Assembly: GCF_000315625.1 (NCBI RefSeq)
Contig: NW_005434662.1
Coordinates: 748,771-793,995 of the forward strand
Direction: 5' to 3'
DNA: 45,225 nt
From: Guillardia theta CCMP2712
Lineage: Eukaryota; Cryptophyceae; Pyrenomonadales; Geminigeraceae
Under the pieces are notes generated by a model, which had not been told where the DNA came from, made no database searches, and saw nothing but the letters and a program-made list of their open reading frames with translations. The translations under genes were made by a program, and so were the position numbers. This document shows, in pieces, positions 20,923 to 31,745 of the stretch (positions are counted from its first letter, which is position 1; every line of letters begins with the position of its first letter).

Positions 20923-22578
20923 TTAGCAGCAGGCGATGAGCGAATCGAGACGCATGTCCTTTGCAATGTTGCGCAGGGAGCAGGTGTGGAGATCTATCCA
21001 CATGCCGAGCTCGTTGGTGGGAACCCACCTGCAGAACGAAGTCATGTCAGTCTTGTTGTACCACAAACTCTCACATGAATCAGAATCTTACTTGTTGCCG
21101 TGGTGAGGATCCTTGTCGTTGCACAATTGCAGCTTCTCCAGCACGGAGGTCGGGCACCTGTGACAAGAGGGCGAGCACGAGAAAGTGAGGAAGGAAGGGG
21201 GGAAGAGAGGGAGGGCAACGAGGAGGAAGACTCATGAAAGGTAGGAGCAAGGCAGAGGCAGGGGGGGTGGGAGGAGCATACAGCGACTTGCGGTATCTCT
21301 TGCACTGCCGGTCAGCCTGCCAGCGCCTGAGGACACAAGGAGTTCCGCTTAGAAGTCAATTACCTGCGACCATGTTGCAGATGGCGACTGATACATCTTG
21401 ATGCTCAAACTGTGAGGCTTCGGTGCTCGCTCCTTGAACCTACGAGTCAGGTGTGAGAAGGGAGAAACTTGGCCTCCATGGTAGCTACAGCTTCCATGCA
21501 ATGTCCTTCAGCGTCTGCCCGAGGGTCTTGTCCTCCACCTTCGGCTCATTCTGATCTCTCGCGATCTCAGCCTACAACAAGGAGTAAGCGACCCCAACAC
21601 GCCCTCATCCCTCTGCCTTCTTCGGTTGCGCTTCTTGAAGATTGCTATGGACGCTGGTTGACGTCTTCTTGTGGCTTTTGCGACGACGATGGTGATCGTG
21701 TAACGCCGCATAGTCAAGAAACCTGCCGGGCAAAATGACCTGCCACAGCCAGACAGGTCCCAGTGCTCACTGGATGTCGTCTCTTAACCAATCCAGCCTC
21801 AATTCACTCCTGCGGTAGCTTTCAGAGCAGGCCAGTCCCTGAGAGGGAGGAGCCGCGACCTGTCGATGGTCGATGAATGATCCTTGTCCATCAACTTGAA
21901 CTTCTCATGCTCTGGGAGCCCAGCGCTCGTCAGACAACATTCAACATAACTCAGAGATCTCTCCACCATCTTCTTTGTTCGCATCTGGGAAATCTCGATG
22001 CACTGCAGCCCACCACTCCGACCATGAGATCTTGTCCACCAGAGCAGCCTCAGTCGAAAGTGAATCAGCTCTAGACGATAGACCTGATTGTCCGTTGGAG
22101 CAACGTCCATGTCCTCGAACATGGCATCTGCCATATCCTCTAGCACATCCTACAAGGTCTGTTAGCACCGGAACATCAGTTGCGACATCGCTCACAGAAT
22201 CAGGGACGGCATCATCGTCGACGTGATCCACGAATCTTGTGCTCTCCTGCAAAAGATTTAGTCTTGGGCGTTCGTGGTGTGCGTTTCTAACATCCTCTTC
22301 TGAATCGTCCTGTCCGGATGGCATCGACTTGTGTCTACTCTGCAAGCTCGAGCTTATAATTGTTTTCTCGTCGATGGGAGGCGGGACAATCAGAGGTTGT
22401 CCTGCTCGACGTTAGATCGAAAGTCCTCTTTGAGCGTATTACCTTCATTCTCGACTTGAGACGACGACCCTCCTCCGCATGCACAGCATGCAGTGGAGGC
22501 ATCCACACCGTTGTGATCAGGATACAATATGGAAAACGTACACCACAATCTATGGTGGCTGTATGCTTCACAACCCAT
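20923..22578 (-). CDS. EF-hand-like multi-exon protein of unknown function
   Basis: Many short exons can be joined in phase from the stop at 20923: '..NKWVPTNELGMW..IACC' at the C-terminus, 'TWSQ|ADRQCKRYRK' (intron with acceptor at GGCAG), 'DIAWKL|FKERAPKP' and 'DNQ|AALVDKISW'. One candidate calcium loop, DKDHSSTIDRSR, has Asp at positions 1 and 3 but Arg at position 12, so binding is doubtful; a preceding helix-like segment (ALVDKISWSEWW) could be a paired EF unit. Joins near 21580 (possible GC-AG intron) and 21910 are unresolved, and the N-terminus around 22400-22578 is tentative. No close family recognised. Confidence 0.5.
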
Positions 22579-22716
22579 CCCATGAAAGTCAGCCCATTTG
22601 GTGTCATCTTTGCAGTTTTGAGATTGTCCAGTTGTCTAGAGCGCAGATGAGTGAACAATCAAAAATGCTTAGCAATACATCCGAGATTTGATTCAACAAG
22701 TTCATGTTCTCAGACT

Positions 22717-22745
22717 TGCTTGATGATGATGATGATGATGATGAT
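22717..22745. repeat. (GAT)n microsatellite
   Basis: Eight to nine GAT units in the 3' flank of the following minus-strand gene. Confidence 0.9.
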
Positions 22746-22779
22746 CCTTCATTCGTCCTTCTCGTCAATACCCACTTCA

Positions 22780-24009
22780 TCATCGCGTTGGGTAAGCATT
22801 CATACCAGAGTTCGAAGAAGACCTCGGCTTGTAGTGAAGGATATTTTCAGCATGATCCTGTACAAGAAGCTTCAGCCAGATTTTCCTAACAAAGAAGGGC
22901 ATCACCGAAGTATGTGGCTCTTCCTGATGCCGGTGATCGCGGCTGTACCGGTTACCACTGTCTTCGCTAGGACTGTATTTCAATTGATCCTGCGGCTCTG
23001 CTTCCCTCCTGTATTCGTGGTTGTAGTGATGTCTACTGTGCTCGCTAGGACTGTATTGGAAATGATGATTCGGCAACTCTGCGCCATGCTGGTGCCCTTG
23101 GCTGTGATGGTGACCACCCTCCTCTCTTGGGTTGTACCTCAATTGATTCTGCACCACAGGATCTTCGGCTCGGATGCTGCAAGATCAGTCAGATCACTCC
23201 TCCCTTTCCCCCACAACAATGTCAAGAATGACCTCTTGCCCGGGTATGACCGGTCGTGGTAGCTGCCGAGGTCATGGGGGAGCGAGGGCCTCTGGTAGAG
23301 CTCCGACGGGCGATACTTGTGGATCTGAGGACTGCTCTGCTCGTGAAGTTGGTTCGGAGGCCCTACCTTGTACTGACTCATGTGACCCTTGGCCTTGGCC
23401 TTCAGCGCCACTTCTCTCGAGATCCCGACTTCATGGTCTGCTTGCATCCTCTGGCGTCAACTCAAGATGCTCGGGACCAAACAGGTCGACCTGGTTTGAG
23501 TTCCCTGGGCTCCTCCCCGTCCGGCATGAGGTAGGATATCTGGGGGACGACAACCATCATCGCACTTGGAGCCAGAGCTCAGAGCTTACCACGAAGAGAA
23601 CCATGAACAGCACTAGCACGAAGCCCATGAAAAGAGTTCGGTTCCTCACTGTCCAAATCGTCACGCAAAGAGTCAGGTTCAAGGTAACGATCCTACCATC
23701 AAGTAGCGGAAACAACATGCCAGAATGGCGTTTCCTTTGCAAGTTATCGTCGACATGCTTCTTTTCACTCTTATCCTTTCTGAAAACAGCACGAATCACG
23801 AGCATTTGTACAACCAGACAGCCAAGTTACATATTTGAAAGCTCCACTCCAGCACGTTGCCGCATGTTGTTTTGTATCTTTAGACACTGATCACAGCACC
23901 CGTCAATCGACTTAAATTTGATCCCTCTGACGCTTCGACTGAACGCTTCCTGGCTCTTGCCAACTGTCCTCATCCCTCTTTCCCTCTTCCGCCACAATGC
24001 ATGCTCCAC
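22780..24009 (-). CDS. Single-pass membrane protein with His/Tyr/Gln-rich repeats
   Basis: The best model starts at 24009 (MEHALWRKRERG..). Exon 1 joins 'VELSN' to 'KDKSEKKHVDD' across a GT-AG intron near 23778-23830, then a 49-nt intron joins 'FPLLD' to 'VRNRTLFMGFVLVLFMVLFV', one strong transmembrane segment. After it come a short polar linker and tandem degenerate repeats of about 30 residues, rich in His, Tyr, Gln, Pro, Ser and Glu ('QLRYNPREEGGHHHSQ', 'FQYSPSEHSRHHYNHE', 'LKYSPSEDSGNRYSRD'). A basic N-terminus with an uncleaved anchor suggests type II topology with the repeats outside or in the lumen. One join around 23440-23480 is not resolved. No family recognised; His-rich repeats could bind metal, which is inference. 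Confidence 0.55.
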
Positions 24010-24224
24010 TTGGCTCTTGTCCCTGACCCTAGCCGTGACCCTGACCCTTCCTTCAACCCTCTGTCTGTCTGTCTGCCTCTTGTTCTCTCTCTCCCTCTCC
24101 CTTATTCCTTCTCGTTATCCTCCCTCCTCGCCCCTCCATCCTTTTACGCAGCATCCCATTCAGCATCTCCAGCTTCCCGTCCATCAGCCAGGCCTGCAGC
24201 CAGGCCATCAGCACAGGGCCATCA

Positions 24225-24480
24225 GCACAAAACTGTGGGTCTGAGGAGGAACGAGGGCTCATACTTGCCGGGCTCAGCCGGGCCCGACCTGGCGCGACCC
24301 CGGCGCCGGCCCGGCGGTCGTCTCAGTTGGAGTCAGTGACAAAACTACGGGTCTGAGGAGGGACGAGGGATCATGAGTCACCCCGGCCCCCACTTGCCGG
24401 GCTCAGCCGGGCCCGACCCGGCGACCCGCCGGCCCGGTCGTCTCAGTTGGAGTCGGTGACGGTCACGCTAGTCACTGAGC
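24225..24480. repeat. GC-rich dispersed repeat, copy 3, as a tandem duplicate
   Basis: Two units of about 110 nt in a row. Each runs AACT(G/A)(T/C)GGGTCTGAGGAGG, CTTGCCGGGCTCAGCCGGGCCCGACC, a CCGGCCCGG core, then GTCGTCTCAGTTGGAGTC(A/G)GTGAC. The second unit ends in GGTCACGCTAGTCACTGAG. The elements match those near 3000, 15100 and 31200. Confidence 0.75.
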
Positions 24481-25022
24481 GGCGCACTACTGCCTGTCGG
24501 AGTTTTCCATGGAAGTTCTCGTGCCTTCTCACAGTCGTGGTCCCCGAGATCAGACCCTGTTGTGTTGCCAGCATCACGATACCTCATGACCACAGGAACG
24601 TGACCGGTACACAGGTCAACGGAGACGTGCCCCGAGATTCGCTTTAAAGCATCATGCGAGCTCCATGGCCTTACGAGTCCTTCGACTTGACAAGCTCAAT
24701 CCAGAGCCTTCTTCCGCTCCCACCTCGTGACCTTCCTTGCGAGTTTATCGGTTGAATACCGTTATCTGCGCTCTCGGGATCAGGTGCATCGTGACCAACA
24801 CCCTTACAGGGCAAGTCACGAGGCTGTCTGGGTGACCGTTGACTCCTTCAATGGCTCGAAAAAATACACCGTTCCATTTTGCAGGGCACAGATGGTCACG
24901 TGTACGATCCCGTGATAATTCAAAAGACTTCTTTTCCATCTACCGGGCCTGGAAATGGTCTGAAAACATCAATGTTTGGTATTTATATATTTGTAGGTTT
25001 GGCTCCTTGGGAGTGCCTCCCA
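24481..25022. other. Intergenic, no gene seen
   Basis: Several short plus-strand frames (24727-24915, 24839-25132) lack domain, codon pattern or splice support. No RNA gene recognised. Confidence 0.45.
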
Positions 25023-26116
25023 TCATACTCCCCTGCTCTGTTCCTCCTTTTGACCCCTTTGCTGCCCTTGGCCTCTCACCCTGTCTCGACCGTCAGTATC
25101 TCCCACGGCACGCAGGAAGGCTTCCATCCTAACAGTATCCTCCCTTTCCTGTGGATCGACAGCTGTGATTTGAACAAAACCACTCCACAAATTGAATGCC
25201 TCAACAATGAGACTTTGTATGGACAGTGTGAGGACTGAACCCCTGGGTATGATGCTCCCTGAGAATATTTTGGACGAATGCTCGGAACGACAGCACAACA
25301 ACGAGAATTCTGATTTGTGCGACATCTGCGATATACTAGGTATCACCGTCGAAAGATTTGAATCCTTCTCGATGGGAAAGAAGAAGGCTCTCTGTAGCCT
25401 AGCATTGTCTATACGTTACTTAACTCGTCAGCAAGAACTTGATGGCGGAAATTTGGATGGCAAGTTGCTGCCATGTCAGAAACCATTCTTTCGCTTCGAA
25501 TAGGAAATTATTTGTTGATCTGATGCTGTAAAATAGCTCCTCCTCTTGTAAATTTAATGGATTAAAGAAAAGTTCAGGAAGTTGATACGCGACGCAGAGC
25601 GTGTTGAAATAATCGTGTGTATCTTGCAGCCCTGTTCGGAAGCACAATGACTTCACACCATAGCTGCAATTTCACACATCCGATCCCAAGTTGTCAAAGA
25701 TTTCGTAACTTGAATGATCCCATCGCCTGCGTTATGCTTTTTCACGCTCCGTCATACGGACAATCCAATGTGCCCATCTCTCAGATTTTTCTAATTTCTG
25801 ATGATGACAATTGCAATTCATCAGAAATTAGCAATCCTCTAACATGCTTTCTGTTGCCGAGCAGATGGTTAACGCGGCCACCGCTGCCGCCAGTCCGCTT
25901 GGAACTTGGAAAAGAACGCAGGGCCGGCTGAGCGCCGGGAAACTCAGTCTGTGGGTTGTCACCCGACTTGACTCGGACGAAGCTGTTCGTCAGAGCCCCC
26001 GGTCGAAACTTGGAGGAAGCAGGAAGATGATGGTTGCTCGCCATGGCGGAAATTGCACACTTTCGATTGGACGCATTTTCCGGCGAAAGCAATTTTAAAA
26101 CTTTCATTGCAGTCAA
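25023..26116 (-). CDS. Hypothetical multi-exon protein
   Basis: Minus-strand segments that look coding: 26116-25781 (MTAMKVLKLLSPENAS.., Ser/Pro/Arg-rich N-terminus that could be a targeting sequence), 25656-25420 ('VKSLCFRTGLQDTHDYF..') and 25346-25023 ('IIPRGSVLTLSIQSLIVE..'). GT-AG pairs can link them, but one proposed intron is only 38 nt. A competing plus-strand frame (25192-25503) overlaps the same region and cannot be excluded. No domain recognised. Confidence 0.35.
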
Positions 26117-26406
26117 CCGGGCTCAAACGGAAATGTAACCGTTTTTACAATTCTATTTTTGGCCCGGCAGCTAGTCAAAGAAGAGCAGGAAATGTACGAT
26201 ACTATCACTGTCATTGCGGGCGGCCGTGGCTGACAATGATGAGAGTTGTATGAAGAACGAGAGTGGGAGCTCCCAAGACACTTGTACAAGTAGGAGAGAA
26301 AGTTAGGAGGAACTTGCAAGCTTCAAGAGGCCTTTTAGAGCCGCAGAACGAAGGATGCCGGAGGCGGGTCAGGATAGAGAGGCTATCAGGCAGAGGATGA
26401 AATCGA

Positions 26407-26714
26407 ATGGAACGATTTAGTTGGAATGGACCGAGTGATACTAAGAGACTGAGGCATGAGATTGACAAAGTTGTGCAGATGTTTGAACTTCTCTGGAATG
26501 CAGCAAAGGATTCTAAGCCCACTCCTTCCAAGCCTGTACGGCCTTGACAGCTCAGGCTGTCATCCCTGTCTCAACTAATCCTTGTGTACAGGCTCAGGGC
26601 TCCTGGATGGCTGATCATTCTGCACAGATGCTCGCCAACAACAACGGGACTATTGACTGCTCCCTCCCCTACAACGACTATACTCCCAAGTGCAACCCCA
26701 AGATGTTCTCCTAG
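26407..26714 (+). CDS. Small protein of 83 residues, unknown
   Basis: Exons 26407-26535 and 26592-26714, with a phase-0 GT-AG intron of 56 nt. Translation begins MERFSWNGPSDTK, passes a short amphipathic helix ('EIDKVVQMFELLWNAAK') and ends in a Cys-containing tail ('DCSLPYNDYTPKCNPKMF'). An in-frame TGA lies just upstream of the ATG, supporting this start unless an unseen upstream exon exists. It is convergent with the aminopeptidase gene (stops 90 nt apart). No family recognised. Confidence 0.5.
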
Positions 26715-26803
26715 ATACAAGTAGGCATTTCATAGAGTTTGTTCACGGCGTGAAGTGAAAAGCCGAACCATTGCAAGCTCGTTCTCTTCCATCTAGAGTC
26801 TCT

Positions 26804-29495
26804 CTATGCTAACGCACGGATCGCGATCTCCATGGTATCCTTGCTCACACCTTCAGTGTTGCGCACGCGCTCCAGCTGGGCCTTCATAGACGCCTGGCGA
26901 GGAGCGTCAAATCTCTTGTAGCCTGCCAACTTGGTCAGGATCTTGGCGGCTGTCTGCGGGTTGAGCTTGTCGAGCTCGAGGATGCGATCAGTCAGCCAAC
27001 GGTGTCCGCTGCCGTCTGCCCGATGGAAGTGTTTCATGTTGCCGGCAAAGCTGATGAAGAGCGAACGGCAGATGTTGGGATTCTTGATGGTGAAGGAGGG
27101 ATGCTTGAACAGCTTGTCCACAATCTCGAGAGCTTGATCTGTACAGGCCGCGGCCTGGATGGCAATCCACTTGCAGAACACAAGGTTGTCGTCCTTGGCG
27201 TGTTGCTGGTAAAAGTGCTCCAGCGCCTTGTCGCTTTGCTCGCCAGGATTAGCGGCGAGGCAGCTGGCAGCAGCAACGAGGTCGGTCATGCAGTTAGCTG
27301 TGAGGGCTTGCTTCAGACACACGTCAAGCACTTCCTTGTCTCCGAGAGCTGCGAGGTAGCCCAGACAGACGTTCTTAAGCCTCCTCATTCCGATTGCCTC
27401 TGCGTCATTCCGGAAGGAATCTTCCGGCAACAAGTTCGCCTCGTAGGTCTTGAGGAGATGATCACGGAGGCTTCTGGCGATCTCCTTCTTGGTAAACTTG
27501 TAGGCGTCTACCAGTGCGTCGGGGTCCACGATCTCCATGCTCTCCGCCAGGTTCTGCAGGTTCGGCAAGGTCAGGGCGTAAGCTTGCAGCGACTTGTCGA
27601 GGGAAGTGTCCAGAAGGGTTCTCCGAACGGCGTCGACAAGTTTAGCGTTGAGCTGCATGGCTTGCCCAGCCTGCATGGCCTTGGCGTTCGCATGAATTGT
27701 TCTGCTGAACATGAGCTGACCTGCTTCCCAGCGATTGAAGCTGTCCTTGTCATGTGCCATCAGGAACGCCAACTCCTCATCGTCTCGCTCGTACTCAAGT
27801 TTGATGGGAGCGCTGAAGCCCCGCAAGAGAGACAGGACGGGCTTCGAGTTCACGTTCTCGATCACAAACTCCTGACTGGCCTCCTTCAGCTCCAGCACTC
27901 TTTCAGGCAAAAGTTCGGACCCGTCCTGCGCCAGGAATCCAACGCGGATGGGCATGTGGAAAGGTAAAGCATCGCCTCCCTGCGGCGTGCGGCAAGACTG
28001 CTTGAGAAGCAGCGACAATCGCTTCGCTTCCACGTCATACTTGGCCTCGCAGCGGACCACTGGAGTACCAGCCTGCAGGTACCAGCGCTCGAACTGAGTC
28101 AGATCGACGCCATTGGCGTCAGCCATCGCTCGGCGGAAGTCATCACAAGTGACGGCGGAACCGTCATGGCGTTGGAAGTAAAGGTCCATGCCCTTTCGGA
28201 ATCCTTCCTTGCCGAGCAGAGTGTGGTACATCCGGATGACCTCTGCTCCCTTCCGGTAGACGGTGACAGTGTAGAAGTTATCCATGGCGATGTAGCTCTC
28301 AGGCCGGATCGGATGGGCCATCGGGCCGTTGTCCTCAGGGAACTGCATCGAGCGCACAACGTTCACGTCTTCGATGCGTTTGACAGCCGCTGACGTCATG
28401 TCCATGCTGAACTGCTGGTCCCTGAACACGGTGAGACCTTCCTTCAGGGTGAGTTGGAACCAGTCTCTGCATGTCACTCGGTTGCCGGTCCAGTTGTGGA
28501 AATACTCGTGCGCAATGATCCCTTGGATCCTCTCATAATCCGCATCGGTGGCGGTCTCGGGGCTTGCTAGGACGCAGCTAGTGTTGAAGATGTTCAGAGA
28601 CTTGTTCTCCATCGCGCCCATGTTGAAGTCGTTGACGGCGACCACGTTGAAGATATCCAGGTCATACTCCAGCCCAAAAGTCTCTTCATCCCATCTCATG
28701 GCCTTCTTCAAAGAGTCCATGGCATGATAGAGCTTCTTGACGTTGTTGTGCTCTGAGTACATGTTCAAGGCCACGACCTTCTCGGATCTTGTTACAAACG
28801 TGTCCCGGATGAAGCCGAGGTCTCCCGCCACCATCGCAAACAGGTCTGCAAGAAAGGAGGAAGGAAAGAAGAGAAGAAGTCAGCCTCCAAGAAGAGAGCC
28901 TACGACAATTGAGCTTACATGAAGGTTTCGGGAACGGATCGTTGTAAGTGGCAAAGTGCCTCCCGTTCTCAAGGTCACCATTCTCAGTCATGTTGCCGTT
29001 GGAGAGCAGGACGGGGCAGCTCTCCTTGTCCGCCTCGATCCTCACCTCATACGTCGCCATGATGTCCGGCCTGTCCTGCATGAGGGTGATGCGCCGGAAG
29101 CCCTCTGCCTCACACTGCGTGCAGTAGATGGAGGAAGACTTGTACAGCCCACTCAGCTGCGTGTTCTCCTCGGGTTTGGTGGTGACCAGCGACTGGAGCA
29201 CGAAGCTTGAAGGGAGGGGGCCAGAGATCTCGAGCAAGTCCTCCTCCACCCACGAGTACCGAGAGGGCGGGAGAGTCTCTCCATCGATGGACAGGCTCTG
29301 CAGGGTCAGGCCCTCCCCATCCAGCTGGAACGGGGCGTTCTCCGGAGCTCCGTCGCGCCTCTTGACCTTGAGGGAGGAGGATACCTTGGTGCAGTCCTCG
29401 AAGACTTGGAACAGCAGGTTCACCTGCTCCACGAAGTAGTTGGTAGGAGTGTAGTCCCTGCGAAACTTCTCCTTGAGCGCCTTCTTCTCCGCCAT
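26804..29495 (-). CDS. PEPN: M1 family aminopeptidase (PepN/alanyl aminopeptidase type)
   Basis: Exons 29495-28919 and 28845-26804, with one 73-nt GT-AG intron, give 872 residues, close to the about 870 of bacterial PepN. It contains the exopeptidase substrate motif GAMEN (about 269-273), the zinc site HEYFH (His305, Glu306, His309) with the second zinc Glu at about 328 in 'LTLKEGLTVF', and the catalytic Tyr region 'NFYTVTVYRKG'. It removes N-terminal residues from peptides, preferring Ala/Leu/Arg-type ends in characterised relatives. The start MAEKKALKEKF matches the mature start of PepN proteins. An upstream frame (29621-30103) could hide a targeting exon, but no convincing join was found, so the location is probably cytosolic. 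All catalytic residues are intact. Confidence 0.95.
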
Positions 29496-30657
29496 GGTGG
29501 CCCTGGCGACAAGGCAAGGTCAGGCTTCCGAAGGCACAGAGTTTCGAGGCCCCATGCACACCGACACAAACGCAGGACGGTTCTTCATATCCAACCCCCC
29601 CAACCCCCCCGCCTCCAACTTCACACCATGAACTCCTGATCTCGTCCTCCTGCGACACCTGCGCGTCGTGCTGCTCGTCTAATCTCCGCTCCCGCACTCC
29701 CTTGTCTGAGTTGCAGCTGCGGTTGCTCGCTCGACATCAACCCTCTCCTCTGCCTCCGTCTCGCCCATCCCTGCATTCCTCTCCCCCTCCAACCGCCTGC
29801 TGCTCTACCTGCTGCACCTTCTTGCTGTACCATCCCCTCTCCTCTCCCCTGCCCTCCTAGCGCCCTGCGCCCCGTTGCCGGCATTTGTGCTGATGCGACA
29901 GGGTAAAACGAGGTGCAGGGGCAGCGAATTGAGGATAATTGCAAAAAAGGTGCGGGGAGGGCAGCAATGCTGGAGCGACATGGAGGGGGAGAACGATGAG
30001 GTGAGAAGGGGAGGGAGGGGAGGGGAGGGGAGGGGAGGAGAGGGGAGGGGAGGATTGAGAGGAGAGGAGGGAGACCGGAAGGGAAGAAGTCAAGGAGAGA
30101 CAAGGGGAGGGGCAGTGCATTCAGACCAAGTGTGAGGGTCAGGATAGGAACGCTGTAGTCTCAGGACGAGAGGAAAGGTAAGTGTAGACAGGGAAGGGCA
30201 GAACAAACCAGGGGAGGAGAGGGAACTAAATGGGAGAGGGGAGAGGGGAGGCGACTAAAAGTGGAGGAGAGGGGAGAGGGAGAGGAGGGGGGACCAAAGG
30301 GGAGGAGAGGACACCAAAGGGGAGGGGGGAGGGGGGAGACAGGAAGATTTCTACCAGTGGGGCAATCAGAGGCTTGAGGGCTGACCGTGTTGAGATCTCT
30401 TTATAGTTGCTCTAGCGACTTTAAACTCCTCACGTGCAATCTCTACTCCCGCATACTGGCGCGCGCGGTGCTGGCTAGCGCACAAGAAAACACACAAACA
30501 CACACACAAACACACACGCAACCCATCCCTCCCCAACCTCCTCTGTCTCCTCCACAAGAGTCTCCGCAAGCCTCCGCCTCAGTCTCGCTCACTCGATCGC
30601 TCACTCTCCGAGCATGAAGTCTTGTTGCACGTCCAGCCACACTCGCGCGATCCTCGC
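29496..30657. repeat. Intergenic with purine-rich GGGGA tract (29997-30345) and (CA)n (30487-30520)
   Basis: Plus strand 30003-30060 is nearly pure GGGGAGG repeats. 30225-30345 repeats GAGGGGAG with ACCAAAGGGGAGG spacers. A CA-rich run with periodic A insertions follows near 30487. Long frames here are compositional artefacts. No gene assigned. Confidence 0.7.
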
Positions 30658-31125
30658 CTAGTCGATGTCGCTCAGCCTCTCCCTCGTCCAGCTCTCGCCT
30701 CCCTGCGCTGCCTCACGCTCCTCCTCCTCTGAGCGACCAGACAGCATCACCTCGTGCAGCGGACGCAAGCTCCCTGCTGCATCTCAAGGCGAGCAAGATC
30801 CACGCCCATGCTGTAGCACTGGCTGACGACTCCGGGTGCTCATGCGGGACTCCCAGCGGCTCTCGTCTCGCCATCTCCTCCTGCGCGTTGCTCACGGGGG
30901 TCCTGCTTGCTCGATGGCGCACAAACGCGCAGACGATCCTCTCCGAGCTCCAGGCGCCGCTCCATGTCCCGCAGCCTCAGCTCCTCGCGGCTGCCAGGCT
31001 GCCGCAGTAGTGCGTCTCAGCCTGGCCTCCTCCTCCTACACTCGCGCAGCGGAATCAAGTTGCTCCAGTAATCTGTTCTGACTATCCGAGTTTGCCCTCA
31101 GCCTGGCAGTTTCCTCAGGCTGAGT
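30658..31125 (-). pseudogene. Coiled-coil gene fragment
   Basis: Minus-strand pieces 'ETARLRANSDSQNRLLEQLD', 'REELRLRDMERRLELGEDRL', 'EEMARREPLGVP' and 'SEEEEREAAQGG...RLSDID' (stop at 30658) have coiled-coil composition and possible splice signals between them. There is no start codon: the 5' end runs straight into the GC-rich repeat at 31110. It could be a 5'-truncated gene or a real gene with an unseen first exon. Confidence 0.35.
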
Positions 31126-31310
31126 CACGGTCTCAGTGAGGCTCTCACGGCCGAGGCTCCGGGAGACTGAGACTTCTAAGACGGTCACTGGGTACTAGGG
31201 CCCGGGTCGCCGGGCCCCTCTCAGAGTCTGATCGGATCGGACTCACCGGCTGAGCCTCGGAGCCCGGCGGAATCCGCCCGGGCCTGCGGAGCCGGGGTCG
31301 GTGGGGGGAC
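31110..31310. repeat. GC-rich dispersed repeat, copy 4
   Basis: Carries GGCTGAGTCACGGTCTCAGTGAGG, TAGGGCCCGGGTCGCCGGGCCCC, GGACTCACCGGCTGAGCC and CCCGGGCCTGCGG, then GGTGGGGGGACGAGGG. Same element vocabulary as the other three copies (GGGCCCGG core, GTCAC/TGAGTC arms, and the ACGAGGG tail also seen near 24250 and 24365). Confidence 0.7.
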
Positions 31311-31369
31311 GAGGGCTACCAAAAACAAAGACAAGGGGGTGGATCTACCCTCGTTGCCCATCACTTCAC

Positions 31370-31745
31370 AAAAATTAACCCCACCCCCTTATTATGGTAC
31401 CTACTTCATTGATACCCCCTCAAAGTCCTATCTGACAAACTTATACCCCTTCTTTCTCCGGTATTGACACCCGTATTGGCGTGCTGTAGAATACCACCCC
31501 CTATGATATCCATCTCAGTTTCCAATACAACCCCTCCAATTGTACCCTACCCCTGAGCAGAAATTGCAACAAGTGGAGAACCACCCCAACCCATCGGATC
31601 ACCCCTACCCACGAAAAGATTCCTACAACTCCCACCACCCCCACCCCATACAATTTGAACCCCCCCATTCTCCCACAGAATCGGGGGATGATTTACAACA
31701 AAGTGGGACCACCCCCACCCTCGATCGCACGTGAAGTGAACCCCC
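31370..31745 (+). repeat. Spaced C-tract array
   Basis: More than fifteen C runs of four to seven (ACCCCACCCCC, TACCCCCTC, CCACCCCCT, CAACCCCTCC, CCACCCCCACCCC, GAACCCCCCCATT and so on), each separated by roughly 10-35 nt of AT-rich sequence. The complement resembles the G-tract array at 19490-19650. It follows GC-rich repeat copy 4. Not coding. Confidence 0.6.

Noticed and set aside
20960-21440. CW-type zinc finger in the EF-hand-like gene
   Set aside because: The 'QADRQCKRYRKSL...CNDKDP' spacing is suggestive, but at least two of the four zinc cysteines are missing.
25192-25503. Plus-strand gene with 'ILDECSERQHNNENSDLCDI'
   Set aside because: Conflicts with minus-strand exons that have better splice linkage; not excluded, but not supported enough to list.
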